A stretch of 14,187 nt of DNA, taken from the NCBI GenBank assembly GCA_964569055.1, contig CAZMSZ010000182.1, forward strand, positions 1-14,187, read 5' to 3'. The position numbers were made by a program, and so were the translations under genes. The notes below the pieces were generated by a model. The model was not told the origin of the DNA. It saw only the letters and a program-made list of their open reading frames with translations, and did not search any database. How positions within the stretch are numbered: the first letter of the stretch is position 1; every line of letters begins with the position of its first letter. This document shows, piece by piece, positions 14,140 through 14,187 of the stretch. The stretch is from JAWLGW01 sp964569055 (GTDB lineage: Bacteria > Planctomycetota > J058).

Positions 14140-14187
14140 CCACGCGGGCCGGGGGAGGCGGACCGGGGGCGGGAGGTGTCGTATGAG

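Noticed and set aside
14126..14145. Sigma-54 (-24/-12) promoter before the activator gene
   Set aside because: A TGGCA half is present on the minus strand, but the -12 TTGC half is missing at the correct spacing (GCCC instead).
1..14187. CRISPR arrays, insertion sequences, tRNA or rRNA genes
   Set aside because: No regularly spaced direct repeats with unique spacers, no transposase motifs, and no tRNA- or rRNA-like sequence was found on reading both strands.

Overview
The window is very GC-rich DNA (hand-counted lines of coding sequence reach about 75-80% G+C) from a bacterium with large, low-complexity Ala/Pro/Arg-rich proteins. A transmembrane Ser/Thr kinase with TPR repeats, a HEAT-like membrane protein, a secreted alpha/beta hydrolase with a long Ala-rich spacer, and a Thermus/archaeal-type asparaginyl-tRNA synthetase together suggest Planctomycetota, with Myxococcota as the main alternative. 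That placement is inference; no rRNA or other decisive marker is present.

Layout. (1) 1-1197, minus strand: nadD (NaMN adenylyltransferase) runs without a stop codon, in frame, into asnS (AsnRS), which leaves the window at base 1. A Shine-Dalgarno-like stretch and a GTG codon sit exactly at the junction. (2) 1346-5949, plus strand: a transmembrane Ser/Thr kinase with TPRs, overlapping by GTGA a 589-residue membrane protein that has a repeat-rich, probably disordered N-terminal half and a HEAT-like C-terminus. (3) 5990-6604, plus: uridine kinase. (4) 6685-6978, plus: a small STAS-like protein in DNA of clearly lower GC. (5) 7024-9270, minus: a secreted alpha/beta hydrolase, divergent from (6) selD (9418-10455, plus), the selenophosphate synthetase. 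(7) 10456-10776: a convergent intergenic region with an AT-rich purine island followed by several perfect inverted repeats. (8) 14125-10777, minus: a sigma-54 activator (GAF-AAA+-Fis HTH), then a small divergent protein kinase, then a PP2C phosphatase, all codirectional.

How the genes may work together. Two signalling modules flank housekeeping genes. The first is a membrane kinase translationally coupled to a bitopic partner; the second couples reversible protein phosphorylation (kinase plus PP2C) to a sigma-54 enhancer-binding protein. nadD/asnS, udk and selD are metabolic genes. Three genes (the TPR kinase, udk and the sigma-54 activator) share a -10-like hexamer exactly 8 nt before the start codon, the geometry expected of leaderless mRNAs, whereas nadD, selD and the small kinase have Shine-Dalgarno-like sequences. 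The most unusual item is the NadD-AsnRS continuous reading frame.
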